NCBI RefSeq assembly: GCF_964355755.1
Contig: NC_092672.1
Coordinates: forward strand, 12,770,501 to 12,830,500
DNA: 60,000 nt
Direction: 5' to 3'
Origin: Antedon mediterranea
Taxonomy: Eukaryota; Echinodermata; Crinoidea; Comatulida; Antedonidae
Part shown: one piece after another, positions 59,780 through 60,000 of the stretch
How the letters are laid out: every line of letters begins with the position of its first letter
How positions within the stretch are numbered: the first letter of the stretch is position 1
Translations under genes and position numbers: made by a program
Notes under the pieces: generated by a model
Told to the model about the DNA's origin: nothing
The model's database searches: none
What the model saw: the letters and a program-made list of their open reading frames with translations, nothing else

Positions 59780-60000
59780 AATTTAGCTTGTGGGCCTGTT
59801 ACAATTTTACGCCCCACAACTAGGCCCGGGGTAACACCCACCTCACCCGCCTGTGGGGGAGAGACAGGGGTGGGGGAGGGGGGGGAGCTGGTATCGTGCT
59901 TCTCTCTCCCCCTGTGCGGCGGCTGCTAGATGAGGCCGGCCTAGAGCCATTTTCTGCTCTGTGTTCTCTATAGCCCCTTTCTCACAGATGTGCCTGCAAT
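59780..60000. other. GC-rich edge of the window
   Basis: GC content rises sharply, with G-runs (about 59853-59888) and a CCGGCCTAGAG patch. It could be the edge of another transposon or a promoter region beyond the window. No coding sequence is visible. Confidence 0.35.

Overview
The window is AT-rich, gene-poor animal DNA. Coding sequence is sparse, the remnants are LINE, BEL/Pao and Ty3 retrotransposons, and there are many terminal-inverted-repeat (TIR) elements, candidate splice signals and no prokaryotic gene packing. The scattered palindrome TAGGCCTA and the transposon mix suggest a marine deuterostome invertebrate, perhaps an echinoderm. That assignment is an impression from composition, not a proof.

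One host gene is convincing: an uninterrupted reading frame at 17078-18418 for a cell-surface receptor with a signal peptide, three Ig domains, a membrane helix and a tyrosine-bearing tail.

Layout. 1-8.6 kb: AT-rich DNA with a small inverted-repeat element (4.6 kb) and a repeated block (5.2-5.7 kb). 8.66-10.27 kb: a 5'-truncated, internally deleted non-LTR retrotransposon whose 3' end plus flank is tandemly duplicated (436-bp unit, to 10.88 kb). 10.9-23 kb: gene desert apart from the Ig gene. 23.02-33.72 kb: a 10.7-kb element with about 1.05-kb TIRs and a 7-bp target-site duplication (TSD). It has no recognisable transposase and carries nested insertions: an L2/CR1-like LINE end, a foldback element with a possible 9-bp TSD, and a hAT-type element with an 8-bp TSD. 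34.8-35.7 kb: a TA-flanked TIR element rich in AGGTCA-like direct repeats. 38.7-39.5 kb: another TIR element with a smaller one inside. 44.5-45.2 kb: a second copy of the foldback family. 45.97-46.26 kb: a Ty3/gypsy RNase H relic. 49.8-57.9 kb: a decayed BEL/Pao composite with two different gag-protease modules. 57.9-60 kb: non-coding repeats.

Two features stand out. First, three ultra-short hairpins (19, 42 and 45 bp) share CAGGGAG...CTCCCTG ends and sit between target-site-like duplications. One has an uninterrupted copy of its target beside it. I do not recognise this family. Second, the BEL/Pao integrase is split by a 1.57-kb insert. The insert carries a minus-strand frame for an unknown coiled-coil protein behind a CCAAT/TATA-like promoter and, on the other strand, a CD225/dispanin (IFITM-like) exon ending in a splice donor.
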